Assembly (NCBI GenBank): GCA_026184775.1
Contig: JANCYW010000001.1
Coordinates: forward strand, 773,267-837,266
From: Cyanidium caldarium
Lineage: Eukaryota > Rhodophyta > Bangiophyceae > Cyanidiales > Cyanidiaceae
Length of the DNA: 64,000 nt
Direction of reading: 5' to 3'
Part shown: one piece after another, positions 10,071 through 18,887 of the stretch
Numbering within the stretch: position 1 is the first letter of the stretch
Layout: each line of letters opens with the position of its first letter
The notes under the pieces: generated by a model
What the model saw: only the letters and a program-made list of their open reading frames with translations
Told to the model about the DNA's origin: nothing
The model's database searches: none
Translations under genes and position numbers: made by a program

Positions 10071-11387
10071 TCATTCCCGATGGTAATTGCTCCACTCGCC
10101 GCCGTTCTTGGCATAGTAATCCATGGGATATCGATCGTATCGCCAGGGCGTCTTGCCCAGCGCCACCAGCGCCTCGTAGGGTGTGAGCACCGGAGCGCCA
10201 TCCGGTCCCAGCTCCTCGCCCCAATCGATGCTGAGGCGCGGACAGGCCACCTGAATCCACGCCTCGATGCCGCTGCGCGCCAGGCACCGCAGGCGCTGCG
10301 GACTCACCTCGCTGCATAAAATGGTTACGTAGTGCTTGCCGGACTCGCGCAATGCCCGCTGCAGGCGCTGCACAATGCGCGGGTTGCCCTGGCGGCCGAG
10401 CGTACCGAAAATCAGTCCGAACCGACGCGTCTCCGGGCGCGCCGCTCGGCGAATGGCCGTCAGTCGCGCCTCCATCATCCCCGGCAGGTCGTACCGCTCG
10501 CGCGTGAGCACCTTGCTGTAGGGATCGTAACGGTAAGCGCGTGCGAGGCCGGGGTTGTGAATGAGCACCGACTCGAGGTGGAAGCGGCCGTCGCCCACGT
10601 ACAGCAGTACCACCGGGGCGGCCGGCGACTCGCCCGGCCGCTTCTCGTCGATGATGGGCGCGGTGCAGCCGAGCAGCTCCCCTGGCGACAGCGGTCGTGC
10701 CTGTGGCACCTCCACTTCGGCGAATCGATCCAGTTGCCGCAAGGCGGCCGCGCACTCTCCCAGCGCCGAGGCGAACTGGATGGTGCTGACCAGCGTCAGC
10801 CGCGGCCGCTCCGCCGGCATCTCCCGAAACTCCTCCTGCACGCACGCCACCAGATGCGACACGTCCCACCGAATGTCCACAAACACGTACATGGTGCGGA
10901 TGGCGCACTCCGACACCGGCACCAGGCAGCTGTGCCCGTAGTGCACCAGAAAATCGCATCCGAGCGCCGCGGCAGTCTGGTCATCCACACAGCAGGCGCC
11001 GTAGGTCACGTCGCCCAGAATGACCACTTCGCAACCCTCGGCGTCGCGATCGTGATCCCAACCGAAACGCCGGAAAATGTCTGCCAGCGTGCAGGCGAAC
11101 ATTTGCAGCCCTTCGGGCAGTTGCAGCGCGACGCGCCGCGCTCGCTCCCGGCGGATGCGGCGCACGGTCTTGACGATCTCGAAGTTGTAGTTTTCAGGAA
11201 GCGCCCGGATGGATTCGTGCAAAAGACGATCGGCGGCTATGAGGTCCTCGTTAAAGCGGCCGTCGTCTCGTCGTGATTGAACAGAGCGTCGCGGCGGCGG
11301 CGTGCCACCCGGCCGCGCCGAGATCGCTTGGTCGGCGTCGGCCAGGTACGCTTCCACAATGGCCTGCGCCCGCGCTTGCTCTTCCAT
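10071..11387 (-). CDS. DPH1: Diphthamide biosynthesis protein 1 (radical SAM-like 4Fe-4S enzyme subunit)
   Basis: The 438-residue protein matches the DPH1/DPH2 family. This enzyme starts diphthamide formation on elongation factor 2 by transferring the 3-amino-3-carboxypropyl group of SAM to a histidine. All three cluster cysteines expected of a true DPH1 are present, one per domain: in 'DVTYGACCVDD', in 'SPGELLGCTAP' and in 'IQVACPRLSIDW'. The family segment 'ALQLPEGLQMFA' is also clear. Residues 1-45 are a variable N-terminus. Start is ATG at 11387, one codon inside a GTG. Its partner DPH2 is not in this window. Divergent from RPS5. Confidence 0.93.
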   Translation of the reverse strand: MEEQARAQAIVEAYLADADQAISARPGGTPPPRRSVQSRRDDGRFNEDLIAADRLLHESIRALPENYNFEIVKTVRRIRRERARRVALQLPEGLQMFACTLADIFRRFGWDHDRDAEGCEVVILGDVTYGACCVDDQTAAALGCDFLVHYGHSCLVPVSECAIRTMYVFVDIRWDVSHLVACVQEEFREMPAERPRLTLVSTIQFASALGECAAALRQLDRFAEVEVPQARPLSPGELLGCTAPIIDEKRPGESPAAPVVLLYVGDGRFHLESVLIHNPGLARAYRYDPYSKVLTRERYDLPGMMEARLTAIRRAARPETRRFGLIFGTLGRQGNPRIVQRLQRALRESGKHYVTILCSEVSPQRLRCLARSGIEAWIQVACPRLSIDWGEELGPDGAPVLTPYEALVALGKTPWRYDRYPMDYYAKNGGEWSNYHRE

Positions 11388-11707
11388 CACGACGACGAGA
11401 TGGGAGACTTACTGTGAGGTATGTATTGTGCGTAGCATCGGTTTGGCTGCAGAATTCGATGGGAGCCGCCGCGAGCGCCTGTCGAGCGTCTCGGCCAATG
11501 GTCCAGCGCCGAACACCCGTTCGGGTCGCCCAGCAGCATCCTCTGCACTAGATTGTACAATCTTGCTCGCCGCCGCCGGCTCGCGGCCCGTCGACCGCGC
11601 TGCCGTGCCGGACTGGGTGTTTGGGCAACCGCGTTGTGCTCGGCGCTTCTCCCCGGCGCGTAACCCCTCTCGGAGTGGTCTCGTCAGATTGCCCTCCTCC
11701 CTTTCTC
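11388..11707. promoter_or_regulatory. Divergent promoter region of DPH1 and RPS5
   Basis: About 320 bp between two head-to-head ATGs. It has a slightly lower GC content near 11400-11440 and a pyrimidine-rich stretch (ccctcctccctttctc) immediately before the RPS5 ATG at 11708, reminiscent of pyrimidine tracts at the 5' ends of ribosomal-protein mRNAs in other eukaryotes. That functional reading is inference. Confidence 0.35.
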
Positions 11708-12298
11708 ATGGAGATCGACAGCGGGAAGGAGATTAAGCTGTTTAATCGGTGGTCGCTGGAAGAGGTGGAGGTGCCGGACATCGCCCTCGCCGACTACATC
11801 GCCGTGAAGCAAAAGTACGCGGTGTACCTGCCGCACACCGCCGGGCGGTATCAGACGCGACGCTTTCGCAAGGCGCAGTGTCCTATCGTGGAGCGGCTGG
11901 CCAACTCGTTGATGAAGCACGGGCGGAACAACGGGAAGAAGCTGATGGCGGTGCGCATCGTCAAGCACTGCTTCGAGATCATCCACCTGCTGACGGATCA
12001 GAACCCGGTGCAGGTGCTGGTGGAGGCGGTGATCAACGCGGGGCCGCGCGAGGACTCGACGCGTATCGGCTCGGCCGGCACCGTGCGTCGACAGGCGGTG
12101 GACGTATCGCCCATGCGCCGAGTGAACGTCGCGCTGTGGCTGCTGACGACGGGCGCGCGCGAATCCGCCTTTCGAAACGTGAAGACCATCGCCGAGTGCC
12201 TGGCCGACGAGCTGATCAACGCCGCCAAGGGCAGCTCCAATTCGTATGCGATCAAGAAGAAGGACGAGATCGAGCGGGTGGCCAAGGCGAACCGTTGA
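11708..12298 (+). CDS. RPS5: 40S ribosomal protein S5 (uS7)
   Basis: A 196-residue cytosolic ribosomal protein of the uS7 family, which sits in the small-subunit head by the E site and contacts mRNA and tRNA. Diagnostic eukaryotic stretches are 'IKLFNRWS', '[19 protein letters not shown]', '[19 protein letters not shown]', '[12 protein letters not shown]' and the C-terminal '[14 protein letters not shown]'. Length agrees with the usual 190-205 residues. The start at 11708 is chosen because the upstream 29 in-frame codons lack similarity and have no ATG. Divergent from DPH1. Confidence 0.97.
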   Translation: MEIDSGKEIKLFNRWSLEEVEVPDIALADYIAVKQKYAVYLPHTAGRYQTRRFRKAQCPIVERLANSLMKHGRNNGKKLMAVRIVKHCFEIIHLLTDQNPVQVLVEAVINAGPREDSTRIGSAGTVRRQAVDVSPMRRVNVALWLLTTGARESAFRNVKTIAECLADELINAAKGSSNSYAIKKKDEIERVAKANR

Positions 12299-12554
12299 AG
12301 AGAAAGGAACTCGTTCACGGCGGGTTGCGAGGTCGGTTTGGGTGATGCTGTCGCTCGCCACCGCCTCTGAATGGCCTGCGCTCTGAACCGGTAAACTGTC
12401 CACGACTCGGTGCCTCAACGAATGTGTCGCGGCGCGCCTTGACCGTGCCCACGCTTTTTCAAACCACCTCTCACGTCACACCCCACACTCTCATTGTTGC
12501 GAGGCGCCACGCACGCATCAGGGTACGCAAACACAACGTGGCGGCCGGCGCCGT

Positions 12555-13466
12555 ATGCGCCCTCTTCTACCCGCTTTCCTCAGCTCGCTCACCCTGCGAG
12601 CACCCGCTCGCACGCTGGCTCGCCTCCGACAGGTCGCTGGGCTACGCGAGTGCACGAGTGCGGCGGCCACGTCGCCGCAGTTGGTGCCGGTGACGCATGC
12701 CGAATCGGGCGAAGTGTACCGGGTGTTGCGGCGATCGTCGCGCCTATTACGGCCGGTGCCAGAACGAGAGATGACCCGCCTCTTTCGACTGACCGAGTGG
12801 GAGCGGCACTACCAGCAAGCGTCGACGGCGGCCGTGCGCATCGCTGGGGTGGACGAGGCCGGGCGCGGCAGTCTGGCGGGCCCGGTGGTGGCTGCCGCCT
12901 GTGTCTTGCCTGAAGACGTGTGGATCGAGGGCGTGAACGACTCCAAGCTGCTCAGTGCCGAGGCGCGCGACGAGTTGTTTGCGGCCATCTGCGGGCCGCA
13001 CTCGGGCATCGCCGTCGGCGTCGGCATCGTGGAGCACGACGTCATCGACACGGTGAACATTCTGCAGGCGACCGTGCTGGCCATCCAGAAAGCGGTGCGG
13101 GCGGTGCCGGGCGCAGCGCCAACGCGAGTGCTGGTCGATGGTCTGCTACCTCGGGCGCTGATCGCCGCCGACGCCACCACACCGGCGTCACCCATGGTGG
13201 GCATTGTGCAGGGCGACCGCTTGTGCATGAGCATTGCCGCCGCCAGCGTGGTGGCCAAAGTGACCCGAGACCGCCTGATGGAGGAGCTGGACGCGCGGTA
13301 CCCCGGCTACGAATTCGCGGTCAACAAGGGCTACCCGACGCCGCGCCACTTGGAGCTGCTGAGTGCGCTCGGTCCGTCACCGATGCATCGGCGCACCTAC
13401 GCGCCAGTGAAACGGTGGCTGGAGCAGCAGCATGTGGAGGGGAACGGGGCGTCTGAAGAGATGTGA
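12555..13466 (+). CDS. Bacterial-type ribonuclease HII, organelle-targeted
   Basis: The enzyme cleaves the RNA strand of RNA-DNA hybrids and single ribonucleotides in DNA. The catalytic acidic tetrad is intact: Asp100 and Glu101 in 'GVDEAGRGSLAGPVVAAA', Asp195 in 'VLVDG', and Asp221 in 'VQGDRLCMSIAAASVVAKV'. The 'SLAGPVVAAA' form is that of bacterial RnhB rather than eukaryotic nuclear RNASEH2A. Residues 1-85 precede the enzyme and look like a targeting sequence (MRPLLPAFLSSLTLRAPART, Arg/Ser/Leu-rich). A role in plastid or mitochondrial DNA maintenance and an endosymbiont origin are inferred. Confidence 0.93.
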   Translation: MRPLLPAFLSSLTLRAPARTLARLRQVAGLRECTSAAATSPQLVPVTHAESGEVYRVLRRSSRLLRPVPEREMTRLFRLTEWERHYQQASTAAVRIAGVDEAGRGSLAGPVVAAACVLPEDVWIEGVNDSKLLSAEARDELFAAICGPHSGIAVGVGIVEHDVIDTVNILQATVLAIQKAVRAVPGAAPTRVLVDGLLPRALIAADATTPASPMVGIVQGDRLCMSIAAASVVAKVTRDRLMEELDARYPGYEFAVNKGYPTPRHLELLSALGPSPMHRRTYAPVKRWLEQQHVEGNGASEEM

Positions 13467-13890
13467 GGTAGTGCAAGGGAGCAATCGGGTGGGGCGGTAG
13501 GCGGGCGTGCACGCGCTCGGGCAATATAGCGTACTCGTAGCTAGGTACCGGTGGCTGATCGGTATGTAAATATTTGCAGGTGCACCGCTGTCCCCAGGGG
13601 GAGGGTTGTGCGCGTTATCGCGGGAGCGGTGCGTTGCCTGCGGCGAAGGACGCGCATCCGTGCATCCACCCCTGTGTCCAGCATGGATCCATATTGTATC
13701 ATATTTGGGCAGTTGGGTAGACGCCGTGCATCGCCGGGTCACAGCTTCTCCGCGCGTTGCGCCACGCCGGTTCGGAACCTTGCCCGAATTCGCACGCTAA
13801 CCACGCTCCACCAGCGCGCACCTCCTCCCCGACATCTCCGTTCCTCTCCTCGCACACCTGTATCGTGCGCTCCTCCAACTCTTCTTCCTC
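13467..13890. other. Intergenic region, no gene recognised
   Basis: About 424 bp between RNase HII and NOP58, both on the plus strand. It includes a lower-GC patch near 13540-13580 (gtatgtaaatatttg) and another near 13690-13710 that could be promoter-like. No tRNA, snRNA or conserved ORF was found. The last 80 bp before the NOP58 ATG are pyrimidine-rich. Confidence 0.3.
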
Positions 13891-15423
13891 ATGTTGGTGC
13901 TCTTTGAGACGCCCGCCGGCTTCGCCCTGTTCAAGGTGCGACACGAGGAGCGGCTGCGACGGGCGGGCGTGGACGACATTGCGTCCATGTTTCAGCACGC
14001 TGCCGACGAGGGCAGTGTGCGGAGCCTGCTGAAATTGAAAGCGTTTAAGAAGTTCGACGACCTGGCCGAGGCGCTGACGTCGGCGACGGCGCTGGGCGAG
14101 GGCAAGCTCTCCAAAACGCTGAAAAAGTTCCTGCGCAAACACGTGGACGTCAGCGACGAGTTGGCTATTGGTGAGGCAAAGCTGGCCGGCATCATCAAGG
14201 AGAAGCTGGAGCTGCGGTGTGTGTATGACCCGCTCACGCTGGAGATTATGCGTGGCGTTCGAGCGCACGCCGACGAGCTGCTGCGGCGGGCCGGCGAGTC
14301 GAGCGCACCCGACGCCGCGCAACACATGACGCTGGGCTTGGCGCATTCGCTGTCGCGTTACAAGCTCAAGTTCTCGCCCGACAAACTGGACGTCATGGTG
14401 GTGCAGGCGATCTCTCTGCTGGACGACCTAGACAAGGAGATCAACACCTACGCCATGCGGTTGCGTGAATGGTTCGGGTGGCATTTTCCGGAGCTGTCGC
14501 GGCTGGTGGCGGACAATGTCGCCTACGCCAAAGTGGTGGGGCGCATGCGCACGCGAGAACGTGCCGCTGCGCTGGACTTCAGCGACCTCGTCGACGCCGA
14601 CACCGACCAGCGGGTGAAGGAGATGGCGCTGGTGAGCATGGGCACCGAAGTGGGCGAAGAGGACGTGATCAACATGGTGGAGCTGGCGGAACAGGTGGTG
14701 TGTCTGGCGGATTACCGCGTCGAGCTGTTCGAGTATCTGCGCAACCGCATGGCCGCCATTGCACCCAATCTGACCGCCATGGTGGGCGAGCTGGTGGGCG
14801 CCCGCCTCATTGCGCACGCCGGCAGCCTGATGAATCTGGCCAAGTACCCGGCGTCGACCATTCAGATTCTGGGAGCGGAGAAGGCGTTGTTTCGCGCCCT
14901 CAAAACCAAGCACGCCACCCCCAAGTACGGTCTCATCTACCACGCCAGTTTGGTGGGACAGGCGAGTGCCAAAAACAAGGGCAAGATCTCGCGCGTCTTG
15001 GCGGCGAAGGCGGCGCTGGCCACCCGCGTCGATGCGCTTGGCGAGCACGCCGAGGCGGACACCGGCGAGGCCACGCTGGGTCTGGAGAGCCGTGCCAAAG
15101 TGGAGCGGCGGCTGCGTCAACTGGAGGCGGCGGCGGCGGCGGCGGGTGTGGGCGCTCGCACCAACGGAGGCCGGAGCGGCGGCGGAAGTCGCGTCGAACA
15201 ACCGCTGCCTCCGCCAGCAGGCAGCAGCCGGCGATATCAGCCGCCGTCCGAAAAGCGTGTCTATCGCGCCTCCGATGACGTGCCCCGACCGGACGATTTT
15301 GTGCCGCTGCCGCCGGCGGATGGCGCGGATGCCGGTGCACCGGACGCGTCGCAGAGAAAGAGACGCTCCCACCACCGCGAGGAGGGGCACGGCGGCAAGG
15401 ACGCCCGACGAAGAAGAGAGTAA
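13891..15423 (+). CDS. NOP58: Box C/D snoRNP core protein NOP58
   Basis: A 510-residue nucleolar protein that, with NOP56, fibrillarin and SNU13, forms the box C/D RNP guiding 2'-O-methylation and pre-rRNA processing. Order: NOP5 N-terminal domain from 'MLVLFETPAGFALFKV' (1-65); coiled coil with the NOSIC segment (about 160-210); Nop RNA-binding domain with 'GWHFPELSRLV', 'LVGARLIAHAGSLMNLAKYP' and 'QILGAEKALFRALKT' (about 250-400). The NOP58-specific start and 'FKKFDDLAEAL' distinguish it from NOP56. The C-terminal tail (about 415-510) is Gly/Ser/Arg-rich and basic instead of the usual long Lys/Glu repeats. Confidence 0.96.
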   Translation: MLVLFETPAGFALFKVRHEERLRRAGVDDIASMFQHAADEGSVRSLLKLKAFKKFDDLAEALTSATALGEGKLSKTLKKFLRKHVDVSDELAIGEAKLAGIIKEKLELRCVYDPLTLEIMRGVRAHADELLRRAGESSAPDAAQHMTLGLAHSLSRYKLKFSPDKLDVMVVQAISLLDDLDKEINTYAMRLREWFGWHFPELSRLVADNVAYAKVVGRMRTRERAAALDFSDLVDADTDQRVKEMALVSMGTEVGEEDVINMVELAEQVVCLADYRVELFEYLRNRMAAIAPNLTAMVGELVGARLIAHAGSLMNLAKYPASTIQILGAEKALFRALKTKHATPKYGLIYHASLVGQASAKNKGKISRVLAAKAALATRVDALGEHAEADTGEATLGLESRAKVERRLRQLEAAAAAAGVGARTNGGRSGGGSRVEQPLPPPAGSSRRYQPPSEKRVYRASDDVPRPDDFVPLPPADGADAGAPDASQRKRRSHHREEGHGGKDARRRRE

Positions 15424-15900
15424 AAGGATGCTTGCGTGGTGTGCCTAGGGAGATAGTGTGGGTATGTCAGAGATTCGTTATGCCCCGATGCTACCGACAT
15501 GCCGATACGTTTTCGATGCAGCGGCTCGGCCGCACGTTCCGCGACGCGCTCGCGGCGAGCACGTTCGGTGTCGATGGCTGACGCTGGCGAAAGCGAATCA
15601 AGTCGGCGGGATCCGAGCGCACCCTCGACGGCGCGACATCAACGCACTCCCAGGCAACGAGGAGAGCACTGTGCAAACGCTCCCATCGCGTCACCTGCAG
15701 GTGGACGCTAGCCGATTGCTGACCCTTTCGGGTGGCTGGGAGGTCGTCCGGGTGGGGAGGTGCGCACGCGTCGCCTCGCTCTGCGGCGGGTTCGGCCATC
15801 GTCGGCACGCCGGTGCTCTTGCAGTTTAGGGCACCGCCACGACCAGCCGATCTTTCACCTTCTGTTTCTGTAGGTTAGGCACTACTGCAGCCTCTTCCCT
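15424..15900. other. Intergenic region, no gene recognised
   Basis: About 477 bp between NOP58 and MTHFR. Short open frames on both strands have no recognisable similarity and overlap each other. The final ~60 bp before the MTHFR ATG are relatively AT- and pyrimidine-rich (around 15840-15898), compatible with a 5' leader. No RNA gene was identified. Confidence 0.3.
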
Positions 15901-17811
15901 ATGTACCGTTCGAACACGGAAAATGGCGATAGCCCGACGCTGCCGCTGCGGCGGAGCCCGACGCCGTCGCACCGCGACTACAACCTGCGCGAGGTGCCGC
16001 GCATAGGCGATAAGATTGCGGCGCGCGCTGAGGACGGCCGCGTGTTTTTCAGCTTCGAGTACTTTCCGCCCAAGACCGGACAGGGCGTGGTGAACTTGTA
16101 CGAGCGGGTGGACCGGATGGCACGGCTGGAGCCGCTGTTTGTGGACGTGACCTGGGGCGCCGGCGGCTCCACCAGCGAGCTCACCCTCGAGCTGAGCGGC
16201 AACATCCAGCGCTTTTTTGGGCTGGACGTCACGATGCACCTGACCTGCACCAACATGCGAGAGGGTCAGGTGCGCGAGGCACTGGAGGAGGCCAAACGCC
16301 GCGGCATCCGCAACATTGTGGCGCTGCGCGGCGACCCGCCGGCCGGCCAGGAATGGTACACGTGCGCGGAGGGGTTCGAGCACGGCCGCGACCTGGTGCA
16401 GTACATTCGTGCCCACTACGGCGACTACTTCGGCATCGTGGTGGCCGGGTATCCGGAGGGACATCCGGCCGGCCTGCTCGATGGCAAACTCACCTACGAG
16501 CAGGAGCTGCACTACCTGAAAGAAAAGGTGGAGTGTGGCGGCGACGTCATCATCACCCAGATGTTTTATGACGTGGAGCGCTTTCTGCAGTTTGTGGCCG
16601 ACTGTCGCGCCATCGGCATCACCGTGCCGATCCTGCCGGGCATTCTGCCCATCCAGTCCTATTCTGGCTTCACACGCATGACCGGCTTTTGTCGCACGCA
16701 TGTGCCGCCCGCAGTGCTGGCGGCGCTGGACGAGCGCAAAGACGACGAGGATGCGGTGAAGGCGTTTGGAGTGGAGTACGGCACCGAGATGTGTCGGCGC
16801 ATCCTCAAGTCGGGGCTGGTGCCCGGCTTGCACTTCTACACGCTCAACCTGGAGAGCACCGTGGTGGCCATTTTAGAGAATCTGCGCCTGATCCCCAAGT
16901 TCGAGTCGGTGCGCTCGTTACCGTGGCGTCCGGCCACCATCGACGGCCGGCGCTCCGAGGACGTGCGGCCGATATTCTGGGCCAACCGGCCCAAGAGCTA
17001 TCTGCTGCGCACCGAGGGCTGGGACGACTATCCCAACGGCCGCTGGGGCGATTACCGCTCACCGGCCTACGGCGAATGGACCGAGCACCACCTCTTGGGC
17101 GGCGGTGGTCTGTACACTGCGGCGCAGAAAGAGCGCGTGCGGACGGTGTTGGGCACGCCGCAGACGCTCGCCGAGATCGGCGCGGTGTTCGTCAAGTATG
17201 CGCGCGGCGAGGCGGCGGCGCCGTTCCCGTGGGCCGGAGAGCCGCTGTCGCCGGAGACCGCCTGGATCGCCGCGGCGCTGGAGCGTCTGAACCGCCACGG
17301 CTTTCTGACCATCAACTCGCAGCCGCGGGTCAACTGCGCGCCGTCCACCGATGTGACCGTCGGCTGGGGCGGTCCCGGCGGCTACGTCTACCAAAAGGCG
17401 TACGTGGAGTTTTTCTGCTCGACGTCCAAGATGGAGTCGCTCTTCGAGGCGGCCGCGTCGTCGCCCGAGTTTGCGGCGCTCTCCATCTACGCCATCAATG
17501 CCGCCGGTGAGCAGCGCACCAACGTGCGCAAGCCGCGCACCAATGCGGTCACCTGGGGCATCTTTCCGGATCGCGAAGTGATCCAGCCCACTGTGGTGTG
17601 TCCGGAGAGCTTCAAGGCGTGGAGCAAGGAGGCGTTTGCGCTGTGGATTCAAAACTGGGCCTCGATCTACGACCACGAGCAGGGCACGCCGGCGGAGCAG
17701 CGCTCGGTGCAGCTGATCCGCGATATTCACGACACCTTCTGGCTGGTCAACGTGGTCGACAATAACTTTGTCAGCGGGGATATCTTCAAGGTGTTTGCGC
17801 TCATCTCCTAA
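15901..17811 (+). CDS. MTHFR: Methylenetetrahydrofolate reductase, eukaryotic two-domain type
   Basis: This FAD enzyme reduces 5,10-methylene-THF to 5-methyl-THF for methionine synthesis. The N-terminal catalytic barrel (about residues 35-345) shows 'FFSFEYFPPKTGQGVVNLY', 'DVTWGAGGS', 'HLTCTNM', 'NIVALRGDPP' and 'YPEGHP'. The C-terminal regulatory domain (about 380-636) begins with 'RPIFWANRPKSY...WDDYPNGRWGD' and includes 'LTINSQPRVN', 'GWGGPGGYVYQKAY' and 'NAVTWGIFPDREV', as in plant and animal enzymes. The 636-residue length is normal for the eukaryotic form, whereas bacterial MetF is about 300. Confidence 0.97.
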   Translation: MYRSNTENGDSPTLPLRRSPTPSHRDYNLREVPRIGDKIAARAEDGRVFFSFEYFPPKTGQGVVNLYERVDRMARLEPLFVDVTWGAGGSTSELTLELSGNIQRFFGLDVTMHLTCTNMREGQVREALEEAKRRGIRNIVALRGDPPAGQEWYTCAEGFEHGRDLVQYIRAHYGDYFGIVVAGYPEGHPAGLLDGKLTYEQELHYLKEKVECGGDVIITQMFYDVERFLQFVADCRAIGITVPILPGILPIQSYSGFTRMTGFCRTHVPPAVLAALDERKDDEDAVKAFGVEYGTEMCRRILKSGLVPGLHFYTLNLESTVVAILENLRLIPKFESVRSLPWRPATIDGRRSEDVRPIFWANRPKSYLLRTEGWDDYPNGRWGDYRSPAYGEWTEHHLLGGGGLYTAAQKERVRTVLGTPQTLAEIGAVFVKYARGEAAAPFPWAGEPLSPETAWIAAALERLNRHGFLTINSQPRVNCAPSTDVTVGWGGPGGYVYQKAYVEFFCSTSKMESLFEAAASSPEFAALSIYAINAAGEQRTNVRKPRTNAVTWGIFPDREVIQPTVVCPESFKAWSKEAFALWIQNWASIYDHEQGTPAEQRSVQLIRDIHDTFWLVNVVDNNFVSGDIFKVFALIS

Positions 17812-18354
17812 AGCAGGTACGTTCTCCTCACCGGTTGACGGGCAGCAAGGCCGGCAGGACGATCGGAACGGCTGTGGGGCAGGGAAAGCGACTGTCGTCT
17901 ATCCGAGGGCGAGAAAAGGAGATGAATGAAGAGCACTGCATGTCGGTCGTCAGCAGTGACAGACACATGGTCGGCTGATGTCTCCTTCAGGACTCTGCAG
18001 TGACTGGTTCTCCCATCTCTCGGCGTCCTGATCAGAATGCGTGGTCGCGGCCCGTTGTCCCGGGCATCCGACCCGTCAACTTGCGTTGGCGTCGCCGCCC
18101 GGGTCCTTCTCTAGGGCGTGCCGCCATTCAGGTATGTGGGAGTGCCTGATTTTTCCCGTTCATCATCTCGAAGACACTGAGAGAAGGATCATCCTCGAGC
18201 AGCGCGTCAAGACGACAAAGCAGCGAGGCGCGGCGTCCGCTCGATCGCGGCGTTTCGGGCTGTCCCGGTGAGACGCGCGACGGCCACCTCGCATGCCGTT
18301 GGAGGTGGAGCGTCGACGCCATACCCGACACCGACAGCCACATCCACGCCCATT
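17812..18354. other. Intergenic region, no gene recognised
   Basis: About 540 bp separate MTHFR from the mS37 gene. Searched by eye for tRNA arms, snoRNA C/D boxes and ORFs, with nothing secure: 'tgatgtc' and 'ctga' strings near 17975-17995 are too weak to call a snoRNA. In-frame codons upstream of mS37 back to 18268 are Thr/Pro-rich and could be part of an N-terminal extension. Confidence 0.3.
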
Positions 18355-18633
18355 ATGGGAGCGCGCAACAAACTGAAGGAGCTGCGACTGCCCAAGCGAT
18401 CCGAGATAGAGCGGTTCGTGAAGCAGCGGCCGACGTGTGGCATGGAGATGCTCAGTTTCCTCAACTGTCTGAAAGCGAATCAGTTTCAAGACAGTGCGTG
18501 TGTGCGCGAGCGCATGGCACTCGAGGAGTGCGTGCGGGAGCATCAATCGAGCACTGGCAGCGGATCGGGTCGGAAGCGCAAGGACACCTTGATGTACCAC
18601 CTGAAGCGATTGTACTATCTGCAGCGGCGATGA
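18355..18633 (+). CDS. Mitochondrial small ribosomal subunit protein mS37 (CHCHD1/Mrp10-like), twin CX9C
   Basis: A 92-residue protein with an exact twin CX9C (CHCH) motif: Cys28/Cys38 and Cys49/Cys59. The inter-helix 'CLKANQFQDSAC' resembles the 'CWKQNEFRDDAC' type linker of CHCHD1, and the C-terminal 'YHLKRLYYLQRR' resembles the tail of yeast Mrp10. Such proteins are imported into the mitochondrial intermembrane space by the MIA40 disulfide relay or, for mS37, reach the mitoribosome. The start at 18355 gives a length typical of Mrp10 (about 95); an in-frame start at 18268 would add 29 mostly Thr/Pro residues. Other CX9C proteins cannot be fully excluded. Confidence 0.75.
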   Translation: MGARNKLKELRLPKRSEIERFVKQRPTCGMEMLSFLNCLKANQFQDSACVRERMALEECVREHQSSTGSGSGRKRKDTLMYHLKRLYYLQRR

Positions 18634-18887
18634 GGGGAGGAGGGCGACGGAGGCAACGAGAGACGGGCGGTCAAGTGGAAGAGGGCTGACGAGCACTCGC
18701 CCGTGCAAGGCGTGGAATGATGAGTGAGGCGACACGCGCAGAGACGTACAATACCTTGCAGCGTTTGCAAGTGGATCGAATAACTACAAAGGGGTGCTGG
18801 TCCGACCCGCGCAGCAACAACCCCCGGTGGACGTGTCGGTGCCCGCCCGTGTTCCCTGTGCAGCACGCACGCGCTCATCATGATGGC

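Noticed and set aside
10332-11276. 314-codon plus-strand frame opposite DPH1
   Set aside because: It is an antisense shadow of a well-conserved gene in GC-rich DNA, as are many other long frames opposite MTHFR, CAP-D2, NOP58 and AP-3 beta.
13750-13790. 'ggttcggaacc' palindrome as a tRNA B-box
   Set aside because: It does not match the B-box consensus, and no acceptor or anticodon stems can be formed around it.
17960-18010. Possible box C/D snoRNA (tgatgtc, ctga strings)
   Set aside because: The boxes do not match the consensus and no terminal stem is seen.
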